From: Prevotellaceae bacterium | GTDB lineage: Bacteria > Bacteroidota > Bacteroidia > Bacteroidales > UBA932 | Direction of reading: 5' to 3' | Assembly: GCA_031259655.1 (NCBI GenBank) | Contig: JAIRLF010000269.1 | Span: 1-10,255 of the forward strand | Length of the DNA stretch: 10,255 bases | Part shown: positions 1-7,186 of the stretch, in pieces | How the letters are laid out: every line of letters starts with the position of its first letter | Numbering within the stretch: the stretch's first letter is position 1 | Made by a program: the position numbers and the translations under genes | The notes under the pieces: model-generated | Databases searched by the model: none | The model's input: the letters and a program-made list of their open reading frames with translations, nothing else | Told to the model about the DNA's origin: nothing

Positions 1-470
1 TCTTCGCTAAGGTTGAATATCGTGTTTTGCAACTGTGTTTCGATTACGTCGAAATGACGGTTTTCTTCTCTTTCCGCCAACCGTTCGCCGACGCAGAAGA
101 TTGGGGTCAGGTTGTTGGCAAAACATTGCGCTAACTTTTTGTTTAGCGTTTCGTCGGTTTCGCCGTAATATTCACGGCGTTCCGAGTGCCCTAAGATACA
201 GTATTCGGCGCCGGTATCGGCAATCATCGACGCAGCTACCTCGCCGGTGTATGCGCCCGAAGTTTCGGCGGCGCAATTCTGCGCGCTTAAAGCAACTTTC
301 GAGCCGTTCAGCTTGTCTGCGACTTTCGTCAGGTGTGTAAACGGCGGAGCGACTATAAGTAAAACGCCTTCCGTTCCGTTCGATTTTTCAACAATTTCGG
401 CGGCTAACTGCTCGCCTTTGGATATGGAAGTATTCATTTTCCAGTTTCCCGCTACAATTTTTTTTCTCAT
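1..470 (-). CDS. tpiA: Triosephosphate isomerase, N-terminal part (runs off the window)
   Basis: Interconverts dihydroxyacetone phosphate and glyceraldehyde 3-phosphate in cytoplasmic glycolysis and gluconeogenesis. The minus-strand reading from the ATG at 470 gives 156 codons with no stop before the window edge. Family signatures appear in order: VAGNWKMN at residues 6-13 (substrate-binding Asn9 and Lys11), APPF at 41-44, AQN at 63-65, GAYTGE at 72-77, LGHSERR at 93-99 with the catalytic electrophile His95, and CVGE at 126-129. The catalytic base Glu (about residue 165-170) and the phosphate-gripping loop lie outside the window. The gene starts 29 bp after the ClC stop codon on the same strand. 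I see no TAnnTTTG box in that gap, so co-transcription with the ClC gene is likely. The start is fixed by the standard position of the GNWKMN motif. Confidence 0.97.
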   Translation of the reverse strand, partial: MRKKIVAGNWKMNTSISKGEQLAAEIVEKSNGTEGVLLIVAPPFTHLTKVADKLNGSKVALSAQNCAAETSGAYTGEVAASMIADTGAEYCILGHSERREYYGETDETLNKKLAQCFANNLTPIFCVGERLAEREENRHFDVIETQLQNTIFNLSE

Positions 471-499
471 AATACGAATATATTTAGTTTATTATTAAT

Positions 500-2278
500 T
501 TATTCATCTCCATACAATTCTTTCAAGAGTTCGCGATATGCCGAAAAGATTTTCGATTTCGACAGAAAACCAAGGTATTCGTCCTTTTTGTTCACGACGG
601 GCAGATTCCATGCGCCGCTTCTTTCGAATTTCAGAATCACGTTTTCCATCGGTTCGTCGATTCGTATCAGGTCCGACACGGGGCGCATCTTGTCTTTCAC
701 GAGGGTCGAAGAATAGAGTTTCGACTCGAACATCACATCGCGTATATCGTCCAAAAGGACAACGCCTTCAATGTGTCCCCGCCTGCCTATCACAGGGAAA
801 ATGTTGCGTTTCGACAACGATACGGCTTTCACCATTTCGCCGAGCGTGTTGTCGGCAAACATTTTGACAAAATCGGTCTCAACCAAATCCGACGCTTTCA
901 AGAGCGTAAGCGCGGCTTTGTCTTTGTTGTGCGTCAGCAAATCGCCCGACTGCGCCAGACGTTTTGTGTATATCGAGTATTTCTCAAAGCCCCGTATCGT
1001 GATGAACGAGATTACGGAAACAACCATCAAAGGCATCAGAAGGGTGTAACCTCCTGTGATTTCGGCAATCAAGAATATCGCCGTCAGCGGCGCCTGCATG
1101 ACGCCCGACATCATTCCCGCCATGCCGACTAAGGCGAAATTGCTTTCCGGAACTTCGTATATCTCCGAAAGGTTTATCAGACGCGCTACGAGAAATCCAG
1201 CTATACCGCCCAAAAACAGCGTGGGACCGAACGTCCCGCCTACTCCTCCGCTGCCATTGGTCAACGACATGGCTAATACCTTGAATATGATTATCCCGAT
1301 TAGATATAATACGAAAAGCCATGCTTTGTCCTGCATATTGTAAAAGATGCTGCGTTCGAAGATTTCGGACGAGTTGCCGGTCATTATCGAGGTCAGGGCG
1401 TCGTAACCTTCGCCGTACAAGGGCGGAATGAGATATATCAGTATGCCAAGCGATACCGAACCGATTATCCAGCGATATGCGGTGTTTTTCACTAAGGCGA
1501 TTTTCTTTTCCAAATACAGTGTCGCCCGTGTGAAATAGAGGGATACAAACCCGCAGAAAATCCCCAGTACAATATAATAAGGTATGTTGCCCATCGCGAA
1601 GGTCTCGAGCGAATTGCCGAACTCAACGTCGGAGCCTATCATGAGATACGATATTCCACAGGCTGTTACGGACGAAATCATTAGCGGGATAATCGACGAA
1701 AGCGAAAGGTCGAGCATCAGGATTTCGAGCGTGAAGATGATGCCCGCCAAGGGCGCTTTGAATATCCCCGATACTGCGCCGGCGGCTCCGCAGCCTAACA
1801 ACAGGGTGATTTGCTTGTAGTTGAGACGGAAAAATTTGCCGATATTCGACCCTATCGCCGAACCGGTCAATACGATAGGCGCTTCGGCTCCTACCGACCC
1901 GCCAAACCCGATTGTGAACGTCCCCGCTATCATCGAACTGTATACGTTGTGCGACTTTATCTGTGAATTATTCCTTGATATCGAATACAATACCTTTGTT
2001 ATGCCATGTCCGATACTGTCTTTTACGAAATATTTCACGAAAATAACGGTTATCAAAATCCCGATTCCGGGATAAGCCAGGTAGAAAAAACTGCCCTGCG
2101 CAACGTTGAACCAGCCGGTGAGACAGTCTTTAACAAAATGTATTGCAGATTTCAAAAATACAGCCGCCAACCCGCTGCATAATCCGACAACAATGGCTAA
2201 TATATATGGTATCTTGTCTTGTCCAAAAAACCTTAACTTGCTATTAGCAAAGTCCCTTAATTCCTCAATTATACGCAT
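500..2278 (-). CDS. ClC-family chloride channel or transporter with C-terminal CBS domain pair
   Basis: A 592-residue inner-membrane anion transport protein. The ClC membrane core spans about residues 20-440, followed by two CBS domains (about 462-590), which in this family bind nucleotides and tune activity. The anion-pathway signatures are recognisable but altered. The GSGIP motif reads GHGIT (90-94), so the filter serine is His91. GREGP reads GAEAP (130-134) and keeps the gating Glu132. The GGxFxP motif reads GGTFGP (347-352). The pore tyrosine is probably Tyr434. In the APLAGI-F helix, Glu185 is followed by Ile186, where proton-coupled exchangers such as E. coli ClcA have the internal proton glutamate (E203). 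That pattern resembles uncoupled channels. A promoter candidate lies at 2309-2338. tpiA follows 29 bp downstream. The family call is firm; channel versus exchanger is inference. Confidence 0.95.
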   Translation of the reverse strand: MRIIEELRDFANSKLRFFGQDKIPYILAIVVGLCSGLAAVFLKSAIHFVKDCLTGWFNVAQGSFFYLAYPGIGILITVIFVKYFVKDSIGHGITKVLYSISRNNSQIKSHNVYSSMIAGTFTIGFGGSVGAEAPIVLTGSAIGSNIGKFFRLNYKQITLLLGCGAAGAVSGIFKAPLAGIIFTLEILMLDLSLSSIIPLMISSVTACGISYLMIGSDVEFGNSLETFAMGNIPYYIVLGIFCGFVSLYFTRATLYLEKKIALVKNTAYRWIIGSVSLGILIYLIPPLYGEGYDALTSIMTGNSSEIFERSIFYNMQDKAWLFVLYLIGIIIFKVLAMSLTNGSGGVGGTFGPTLFLGGIAGFLVARLINLSEIYEVPESNFALVGMAGMMSGVMQAPLTAIFLIAEITGGYTLLMPLMVVSVISFITIRGFEKYSIYTKRLAQSGDLLTHNKDKAALTLLKASDLVETDFVKMFADNTLGEMVKAVSLSKRNIFPVIGRRGHIEGVVLLDDIRDVMFESKLYSSTLVKDKMRPVSDLIRIDEPMENVILKFERSGAWNLPVVNKKDEYLGFLSKSKIFSAYRELLKELYGDE

Positions 2279-2308
2279 TTATAAATCATTTTCTTTAAAT
2301 TGAGCGTA

Positions 2309-2338
2309 CAAAATTACGCAATATTTTTCTTTTCCAAT
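2309..2338 (-). promoter_or_regulatory. Candidate Bacteroidota promoter for the ClC gene (and tpiA)
   Basis: On the minus strand a -7 box TAATTTTG (2316-2309, fits TAnnTTTG) is preceded, after 18 nt, by ATTG (2338-2335) as a weak -33 box. It lies about 30 bp before the ClC start codon. The -7 box is exact; the -33 box is imperfect. Confidence 0.5.
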
Positions 2339-2359
2339 TTAACACGGCTTTTTGGATCA

Positions 2360-2430
2360 GAATTTACAGGATTTTAGAATTAAACAGAATGGTTTATTAT
2401 GACGCTTTTCATGTCTGAATTTACAGGATT
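2360..2430. repeat. Pair of 14-bp direct repeats in the xth-ClC intergenic region
   Basis: The 14-mer GAATTTACAGGATT occurs at 2360-2373 and again at 2417-2430, in the same orientation and 57 bp apart. The first copy is followed by a related stretch (TTAGAATTAAACAGAAT). Both lie between the xth stop and the ClC promoter. From memory, sequences of this kind (AATCCTGTAAATTC on the other strand) are scattered in intergenic DNA of some Bacteroidota. No function can be read from the sequence, and neither copy forms a terminator. Confidence 0.7.
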
Positions 2431-2446
2431 ATGTTGTTTGCGCAAA

Positions 2447-3211
2447 TCAATCCTCGATTTCCAACGTCACCGGACAATGGTCGGACAGTGTCACAGTATC
2501 AAGAATATCGGCATTTTTGAGTTGCTGTTTTAGCGGCTCGGCGACTAAGAAATAGTCAATTCGCCAACCGAGATTTTTGCTTTTAGCTCCGCTTCGATAG
2601 CTCCACCACGAATAACGTTCCGGTTCGCTACAAAACTCGCGGAAAGTGTCTATCCATCCCGAAGCGACAAAATTGTCGAACCATTCCCTTTCTTCGGGTA
2701 AAAAGCCCGATGTTTTCAAATGTTTATTCGGGTTATTGATGTCGATGGGTTTGTGACAAATATTGAAATCGCCGGTCAAAATAATATTGGGACGGTCGGC
2801 TTTCAGTTTGTTCAAATATGCCGTGATACTCCGGAGAAATTCCATTTTGACGGATTGCCGTTCTTCGCCGGTTGTACCCGAAGGGAAATATGCGCATACC
2901 ATAGTGTTCTTCCCATAATCCGCACGTATCACCCTGCCTTCGGCATCGAACAAATCAACGCCAATACCTTTCGATACAAAATCCGGTAAAATGCGTGACA
3001 ATAAAGCCGTTCCGCTATATCCCTTTTTAAATGCAGGGAACCAATAACAATTGTATCCCAAATCTTCGAAATCCTGTGTGTTTATTTGCTCAGGCATCGC
3101 TTTTATCTCCTGAAAACACACTATATCAGGGTTCTCCCGTTTCAGGAAATCGAGCAGTCCCTTATTCGTTGCCGAACGTATTCCGTTTAAATTCAATGAT
3201 ATTAACTTCAT
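2447..3211 (-). CDS. xth: Exodeoxyribonuclease III / AP endonuclease (ExoA type)
   Basis: Base-excision repair nuclease of the exonuclease-endonuclease-phosphatase superfamily. It cleaves 5' to abasic sites in DNA and trims 3' blocking groups. The 254 residues match the usual size of the short ExoA/Xth branch. Visible signatures are LNLNGIRSA near the N-terminus (Asn7), QEIK with metal ligand Glu35, GYSGTALLSR (64-73), catalytic Tyr108 in AYFPSG, GDFN (Asp148, Asn150), GWRIDYFLV (215-223) and the SDHCP motif with Asp244 and His245. All catalytic residues are present, so the enzyme should be active. It starts 33 bp after rsgA on the same strand with no separate TAnnTTTG promoter in the gap, so it is probably the second gene of an rsgA-xth unit. 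Confidence 0.97.
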   Translation of the reverse strand: MKLISLNLNGIRSATNKGLLDFLKRENPDIVCFQEIKAMPEQINTQDFEDLGYNCYWFPAFKKGYSGTALLSRILPDFVSKGIGVDLFDAEGRVIRADYGKNTMVCAYFPSGTTGEERQSVKMEFLRSITAYLNKLKADRPNIILTGDFNICHKPIDINNPNKHLKTSGFLPEEREWFDNFVASGWIDTFREFCSEPERYSWWSYRSGAKSKNLGWRIDYFLVAEPLKQQLKNADILDTVTLSDHCPVTLEIED

Positions 3212-3220
3212 CCCTCTTAA

Positions 3221-3248
3221 CTTTTAGTTTTTAATTTTTAGTTTTTAA
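3221..3248. repeat. Two tandem 14-bp A/T-rich units between rsgA and xth
   Basis: Two near-identical copies of YTTTTAGTTTTTAA lie head to tail at 3221-3234 and 3235-3248, and the start of a third breaks down after 3249. The second copy overlaps the rsgA stop codon. This is low-complexity spacer DNA in the rsgA-xth gap; no hairpin or binding-site role is evident. Confidence 0.6.
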
Positions 3249-4171
3249 CTTTTCCTGTATTTATCATCGTCATCTTCGAGGATTTTCAGGTAGCTAATGT
3301 AGCGGCTTTCGCTTATTTCGCCCGATTCGACAGCAGCTTTCACCGCACATTCCGGTTCGTGAGTATGGCTACACATCCCGAACTTGCAACCGGAAGACAC
3401 TCTGAATATTTCAGGGAAAAAATGATATACTTCCGATTTGTCGATATCAATCAGCCCAAAGCCTTTAATCCCGGGAGAATCAATCACAAAACCATTGTCA
3501 ATCTCGAACATTTCGTAGAAAGTGGTTGTATGCGTACCTTTGCTGTGAGCCTTAGATATTTCGCCGGTTTTCAACTGTAAATCAGGAGACAGACTGTTCA
3601 TTACAGTCGATTTGCCTACTCCCGAATTGCCGGAAAAAAGGCTTATCCTGTTTGGTATTTCCGATTTTATTTTGTCGAGGTTTATATTTTCAATCGCCGA
3701 GACTTCTAAAATCGTGTATCCTGCACTCGAATATACGTGTTTGAAATACTCAAGTTCTTCTTGTAATTCGTTAGTATTTAGAAGGTCAATCTTGTTTATT
3801 ACAATCCATACGGGAATTTTGTACGCTTCGGCAGTCACGAGAAAACGGTCGATAAACTCGTAACGTGTTTCGGGTTGCGTCAAAGTCACAATCAAGAATA
3901 CCTTGTCGATATTTGCGGCAAGGATATGCGCCTGACGCGAAAGATTCGTCGAACGGCGTATGATGTAGTTTTTTCGGGACGCAACATCTGTTATAACCCC
4001 TTGGTTTCGGGACGTTACGGAAAAAGTAACCTTGTCGCCGACAGCGATGGGATTTGTTGTTTTCATATCTTTCAGACGCAATTTACCCCTCACCGTCGAA
4101 AGATATAATTGCCCATCATCGCTACGAACCATATAGTTGCTCCCTGTATGTTTAACAATTAAACCTGTCAT
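3245..4171 (-). CDS. rsgA: Small-subunit ribosome biogenesis GTPase RsgA
   Basis: Circularly permuted GTPase that acts late in 30S subunit maturation; the family hydrolyses GTP on binding the 30S particle. The 308 residues contain an N-terminal OB fold (about 1-70), then the permuted motif order: G4 NKID (126-129), SAI (158-160), G1 GNSGVGKST (181-189), G2 KGTHTTT (211-217) and G3 DSPG (231-234). A C-terminal zinc-binding knuckle follows, with Cys262, Cys267, His269 and Cys275. The frame is open to an ATG at 4237, but I chose 4171. The family begins at MTGLIVKHTG, the extra 22 residues are unlike any RsgA start, and the promoter at 4215-4246 would place the transcript start downstream of 4237. 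xth follows 33 bp downstream. Confidence 0.96.
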   Translation of the reverse strand: MTGLIVKHTGSNYMVRSDDGQLYLSTVRGKLRLKDMKTTNPIAVGDKVTFSVTSRNQGVITDVASRKNYIIRRSTNLSRQAHILAANIDKVFLIVTLTQPETRYEFIDRFLVTAEAYKIPVWIVINKIDLLNTNELQEELEYFKHVYSSAGYTILEVSAIENINLDKIKSEIPNRISLFSGNSGVGKSTVMNSLSPDLQLKTGEISKAHSKGTHTTTFYEMFEIDNGFVIDSPGIKGFGLIDIDKSEVYHFFPEIFRVSSGCKFGMCSHTHEPECAVKAAVESGEISESRYISYLKILEDDDDKYRKS

Positions 4172-4214
4172 TCTAAATATATTGCAACAGCCGGCAACGA
4201 CCGGATATGTTTCG

Positions 4215-4246
4215 CAAAAGTAGATATTAATGTGCAATTGTGCAAA
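4215..4246 (-). promoter_or_regulatory. Candidate Bacteroidota promoter for rsgA-xth
   Basis: On the minus strand TTTG (4246-4243) is followed after 20 nt by TACTTTTG (4222-4215), an exact match to the TTTG / TAnnTTTG pattern. Transcription would start near 4208, leaving a leader of about 36 nt before the rsgA ATG at 4171. An 8-nt periodic direct repeat (TGTGCAA at 4231-4237 and 4239-4245) covers the -33 region. It could be an operator or chance. Confidence 0.65.
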
Positions 4247-4265
4247 TGTATGTTTATTTGGTGGA

Positions 4266-5288
4266 CTAATTAATAATATTTACTTCCGGTTCGATTATGA
4301 CGCCGAATTTTTCGAAGACAATTGTTTGCATCATTTGCGCGAAGGCAATCAGTTCCGACGCCGTACCTTCGCCATAGTTCACCAAGACCAAAGCCTGTTG
4401 ACGGTGCACGCCGATATTGTTTTCGCGATAGCCTTTCAGCGAACATTTTTCTATCATCCAGCCGGCGGAGAGTTTCACTTTGCCGGATGAATCGGCAGGA
4501 TAGACCGGCATCGAAGGATACAGTTCCAACAGTCGATTTGCTTCCGTCCGGTCGACTATTGGGTTTTTAAAGAACGAACCGGCATTACCTAAATCTTTAG
4601 GGTCGGGCAATTTACTTGCACGAATCGCGATGACGGATTGCCGGATACGACGCAGGTTAATCTCGTCGTACTTACTGAGTTCATCTTTCAGATTGCCGTA
4701 ATCGAGTTTGTACTCCGGATTTTTGGAGAGTTTGAAAACGACGTGAGTAACAACTGTTTTACGCTTTAACTCGTTTTTGAAAATACTGTCCCGATAGGCG
4801 AAACGACATTCCGCGTTTTCCAGCGTAAACTGTTTTCCATTTTCAATAAATACGCCATTCACAGCGACGAGCGAATCTTTCGCTTCCATTCCGTACGCTC
4901 CGATATTTTGCACCGGCGAAGCTCCCACATTTCCGGGTATCGCAGAAAGATTTTCGACCCCTCCGAGATTGTGTTCCACCGCATAACGCACAAAATCGTC
5001 CCAAACGACGCCGGCGCCGGCTTTCAACAGAACATGTTCGCCGTCTTCATCGACGACCTTTATTCCCCCGATTCGCGGACATATAACCAGCCCGTCGAAA
5101 TCGCAGGCAAAGACGACATTGCTGCCTCCGCCGAGTATAAATAAAGGTATATCGCTTTTTTGCGCGTCGGCGAGCAGGTTTTCGATTTCGTCCAAAGTTT
5201 CGGGAGCGGCGAAATAGCGGGCTCTCGCCTCGAATCCGAAGGTCGTAAACGGTTTCAGCGACTTGTTTTTTTTCGTATTATTTATCAT
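4266..5288 (-). CDS. murB: UDP-N-acetylenolpyruvoylglucosamine reductase (MurB, type I)
   Basis: Cytoplasmic FAD enzyme of peptidoglycan precursor synthesis; reduces the enolpyruvyl ether of UDP-GlcNAc-enolpyruvate to UDP-MurNAc with NADPH. The 340 residues show the FAD-binding PP-loop region GGGSN (53-57), AIPGNVGASPVQNIGAYG (116-133), FAYRDS (163-168) with Tyr165 and Arg166, GNAGSFFKNP (234-243) with the proton-donor serine Ser238, GVHRQQALVLVN (293-304) and EPEV (333-336) with the catalytic glutamate. The preserved FAYRDSIFK region and the length match the E. coli type (type I). The gene begins 19 bp after the response regulator stop, so the two are probably co-transcribed from the promoter near 5969-5999. 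Confidence 0.97.
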   Translation of the reverse strand: MINNTKKNKSLKPFTTFGFEARARYFAAPETLDEIENLLADAQKSDIPLFILGGGSNVVFACDFDGLVICPRIGGIKVVDEDGEHVLLKAGAGVVWDDFVRYAVEHNLGGVENLSAIPGNVGASPVQNIGAYGMEAKDSLVAVNGVFIENGKQFTLENAECRFAYRDSIFKNELKRKTVVTHVVFKLSKNPEYKLDYGNLKDELSKYDEINLRRIRQSVIAIRASKLPDPKDLGNAGSFFKNPIVDRTEANRLLELYPSMPVYPADSSGKVKLSAGWMIEKCSLKGYRENNIGVHRQQALVLVNYGEGTASELIAFAQMMQTIVFEKFGVIIEPEVNIIN

Positions 5289-5307
5289 TCCAAACGTTTT
5301 GAATCAA

Positions 5308-5946
5308 TTAGATGTAATATTCCGACGAATCGATTATTCCTGCACGGAGAGCATATTTGACCGCATCGTGCATGTTGTTTATTTCGAGTTTTCGGAAGAT
5401 ATTTTTTCTGTGAGTATTGATAGTGTGAAAACTGAGATTGTGTTCGAATGCAATTTCTTTCGTCGTTTTTCCCAGAGCGATTTCGTGCAGAACCATACGT
5501 TCGCTTGCCGTGAGTTTATCGTTGATTGTGTCCGACACCTCTTCGTGAAGCACTTGCGTCGCAAGGTCGCACAGATAGACTACTCCGCAAGCCGTGCATC
5601 TCAGGGCGGTGAGTATGTCGTTCATCGAATCGTTTTTCATCACTACGCTAAACAAATTTCCCGACAGAAGAACCTGCCGGAGAAAATATTTCGAAAGTTC
5701 GTCGGAAAACAGCAACCAGATAGAATCATGGTATTTTTGTTTCGTATTCATCATCTGAAAATCCGAGAAATCGAACAGCGTATAATCTAAAATAACTGCC
5801 GCATCGGGGCAATTTTTCAGTTCTTCTATCAGTTCTTTCCGGTTCGAAACCCGTATAATTGTGTCGGCAATAGCCTTTCGTTCGAGTATGGAAACAATCC
5901 CTTCACGGGTAATATCCTGATTGTCTGCTAATATAAATTTTCGCAT
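5308..5946 (-). CDS. Response regulator with LuxR-type DNA-binding domain, no kinase nearby
   Basis: Two-component transcription regulator of 212 residues. The receiver domain (about 1-125) has acidic-pocket residues Asp8 and Asp11 (ADNQD; the usual second aspartate is Asn9), the likely phosphorylation site Asp54 (ILDYTLFD), Ser81 in the position of the conserved Thr/Ser, and Lys104 (VVMKND). The C-terminal NarL/LuxR helix-turn-helix (about 145-205) reads LTASERMVLHEIALG, TTKEIA and HTINTHRKNIFRKL. All main phosphorylation residues are present, so it could be phosphorylated, but no histidine kinase gene is in the window and the target is unknown. It leads into murB with a 19-bp gap. It is divergent from cysK with a 108-bp shared upstream region, so regulation of itself, murB or cysK is possible but not shown. 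Confidence 0.93.
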   Translation of the reverse strand: MRKFILADNQDITREGIVSILERKAIADTIIRVSNRKELIEELKNCPDAAVILDYTLFDFSDFQMMNTKQKYHDSIWLLFSDELSKYFLRQVLLSGNLFSVVMKNDSMNDILTALRCTACGVVYLCDLATQVLHEEVSDTINDKLTASERMVLHEIALGKTTKEIAFEHNLSFHTINTHRKNIFRKLEINNMHDAVKYALRAGIIDSSEYYI

Positions 5947-5968
5947 CTGTTCTTATATTTTTCGAATG

Positions 5969-5999
5969 CAAAAATACCACAAATATGTTATTTCACAAT
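5969..5999 (-). promoter_or_regulatory. Candidate promoter for the response regulator-murB unit
   Basis: The minus strand reads ATTG (5999-5996), 19 nt, TATTTTTG (5976-5969), matching the Bacteroidota -33/-7 pattern with one mismatch in the -33 box. Transcription would begin near 5962, about 16 nt before the start codon at 5946. Confidence 0.6.
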
Positions 6000-6021
6000 A
6001 AAAAAATGCATAGTACTTTTG
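5991..6021 (+). promoter_or_regulatory. Candidate promoter for cysK
   Basis: The plus strand reads TTTC (5991-5994), 19 nt, TACTTTTG (6014-6021). The -7 box is an exact TAnnTTTG, and the -33 box has one mismatch. Transcription would start near 6028, giving a leader of about 27 nt. Its -33 box sits 1 bp from that of the divergent promoter. Confidence 0.6.
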
Positions 6022-6054
6022 CACAATAAAATGTTAAATTAAATAGTATAATTT

Positions 6055-7002
6055 ATGGCAAAAATTTTTCAACATTTGACCGATTTAATCGGTAACACAC
6101 CACTGTTAGAACTCTCCTCTTATGGAAAGTCTAAGTCGATTGATGCACGTTTGATTGCAAAACTCGAGTATTTTAACCCCGCAGGCAGCGTGAAAGACCG
6201 TATCGCCTTAGCGATGATAGAAGACGCCGAAAAAAAAGGAATCTTGAAACCCGGCGCAACTATCATCGAACCTACCAGCGGGAATACAGGTATCGGACTT
6301 GCTTTCGTTTCGGCGGCTAAAGGATACAAACTTGTCCTCACTATGCCCGAAACGATGAGCATCGAACGCCGTAACCTCTTGAAAGCCTTAGGCGCCAATC
6401 TGGTGCTTACTCCGGGCAGCGAAGGGATGAAGGGAGCTATCGCCAAAGCCGAAGCTCTGAGAGACGAAACTGCGGACGCCGTCATCCTGCAACAGTTCGA
6501 CAATCCGTCGAATCCTGCTATTCACTACTCTACCACCGCCGAAGAAGTTTGGCGCGATACCGACGGTAAGGTCGATATCTTTGTCTCGGGAGTAGGAACG
6601 GGCGGAACCGTCAGCGGAGCCGGACAACGTTTGAAAGAACTGAACCCGAACGTGGAAATTATCGCCGTTGAACCTGCGGATTCTCCGGTACTTTCTACCG
6701 GCAAACCAGGGAAACACAAAATCCAGGGTATCGGGGCAGGCTTCGTTCCGCGTAACTACAACAGCGCTGTTGTCGACCGGATTATCACTGTTTCCGACGA
6801 CGACGCTATCCGTACCAGCCGCGAATTGGCTAAAACCGAAGGACTGTTAGTCGGAATATCATCGGGAGCAGCGGCTTATGCTGCAACTACTCTGGCTTTG
6901 TTACCCGAAAATAAAGGGAAAACTATTGTCGCAGTGTTGCCCGACACCGGCGAACGTTATCTTTCGACCATACTTTACGCATTCGAAGAATATCCGTTAT
7001 AG
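6055..7002 (+). CDS. cysK: Cysteine synthase A (O-acetylserine sulfhydrylase)
   Basis: Cytoplasmic PLP enzyme of cysteine biosynthesis; replaces the acetyl group of O-acetylserine with sulfide. The 315 residues match the family length. PLP is bound through Lys47 in NPAGSVKDR (41-49). The substrate loop TSGNTG is at 74-79, the phosphate-binding GTGGT at 181-185, and the pyridine-contacting serine in SSG at 269-271. [12 protein letters not shown] (221-232) and [11 protein letters not shown] (96-106) are typical of CysK/CysM. The lid segment and the simple C-terminus ending at EEYPL, with no CBS domain, support a stand-alone CysK over cystathionine beta-synthase. It is the only plus-strand gene here, with its own promoter and terminator, and so forms a single-gene unit. 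Choice of CysK over CysM rests on the GIGAGFVP-type motif and is fairly safe. Confidence 0.95.
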   Translation: MAKIFQHLTDLIGNTPLLELSSYGKSKSIDARLIAKLEYFNPAGSVKDRIALAMIEDAEKKGILKPGATIIEPTSGNTGIGLAFVSAAKGYKLVLTMPETMSIERRNLLKALGANLVLTPGSEGMKGAIAKAEALRDETADAVILQQFDNPSNPAIHYSTTAEEVWRDTDGKVDIFVSGVGTGGTVSGAGQRLKELNPNVEIIAVEPADSPVLSTGKPGKHKIQGIGAGFVPRNYNSAVVDRIITVSDDDAIRTSRELAKTEGLLVGISSGAAAYAATTLALLPENKGKTIVAVLPDTGERYLSTILYAFEEYPL

Positions 7003-7026
7003 TATTTTTTATTAGTTGGTTTGTTT

Positions 7027-7057
7027 ACGCCCCTGCATAACATGCCGGGGCGTTTTT
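7027..7057 (+). terminator. Intrinsic terminator after cysK
   Basis: A hairpin of ACGCCCC (7027-7033) with GGGGCGT (7047-7053), extended after one T/C mismatch by GCAT/ATGC around an AAC loop, runs into five Ts (7053-7057). It begins 24 bp after the cysK stop codon. On the other strand the stem is not followed by a T run, so it should act for cysK only. Confidence 0.9.
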
Positions 7058-7186
7058 GTGCGGACTTATCCCTGTTTCGTGGCGCAACAAAGACAAAATG
7101 ACATTTAATTATTTATGTAATTCTTGTGTCATCATGTTACACTTTCTTCTTTACCCAAAAGGTAACCGTTATTATAATTCCGTTCT
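7058..7186. other. Intergenic DNA with no recognised feature
   Basis: Between the cysK terminator and the GH3 remnant I see no gene, tRNA or promoter match. Short frames on either strand look random. It may be further decayed sequence of the locus that held the GH3 gene, but nothing in it can be aligned by eye. Confidence 0.5.

Noticed and set aside
3221-3248. Short tandem repeat as a CRISPR or phase-variation tract
   Set aside because: Two 14-bp units without unique spacers and outside any coding start. It looks like low-complexity intergenic DNA.
5263-5790. Plus-strand open frame of 175 codons opposite the response regulator gene
   Set aside because: It is antisense to a gene with clear receiver and LuxR domains, has no recognisable domain, and no promoter. 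It is a shadow frame.
7027-7057. Use of the cysK hairpin as a bidirectional terminator for the fmt-GH25-era unit
   Set aside because: On the minus strand the stem is followed by AAACAAA, not a T run, so it is supported only for the plus strand.
7098-7132. Inverted repeat ATGACA / TGTCAT with a 23-nt loop
   Set aside because: Only 6 bp in A/T-rich DNA with a long loop and no T run. Expected by chance and not a terminator or clear operator.
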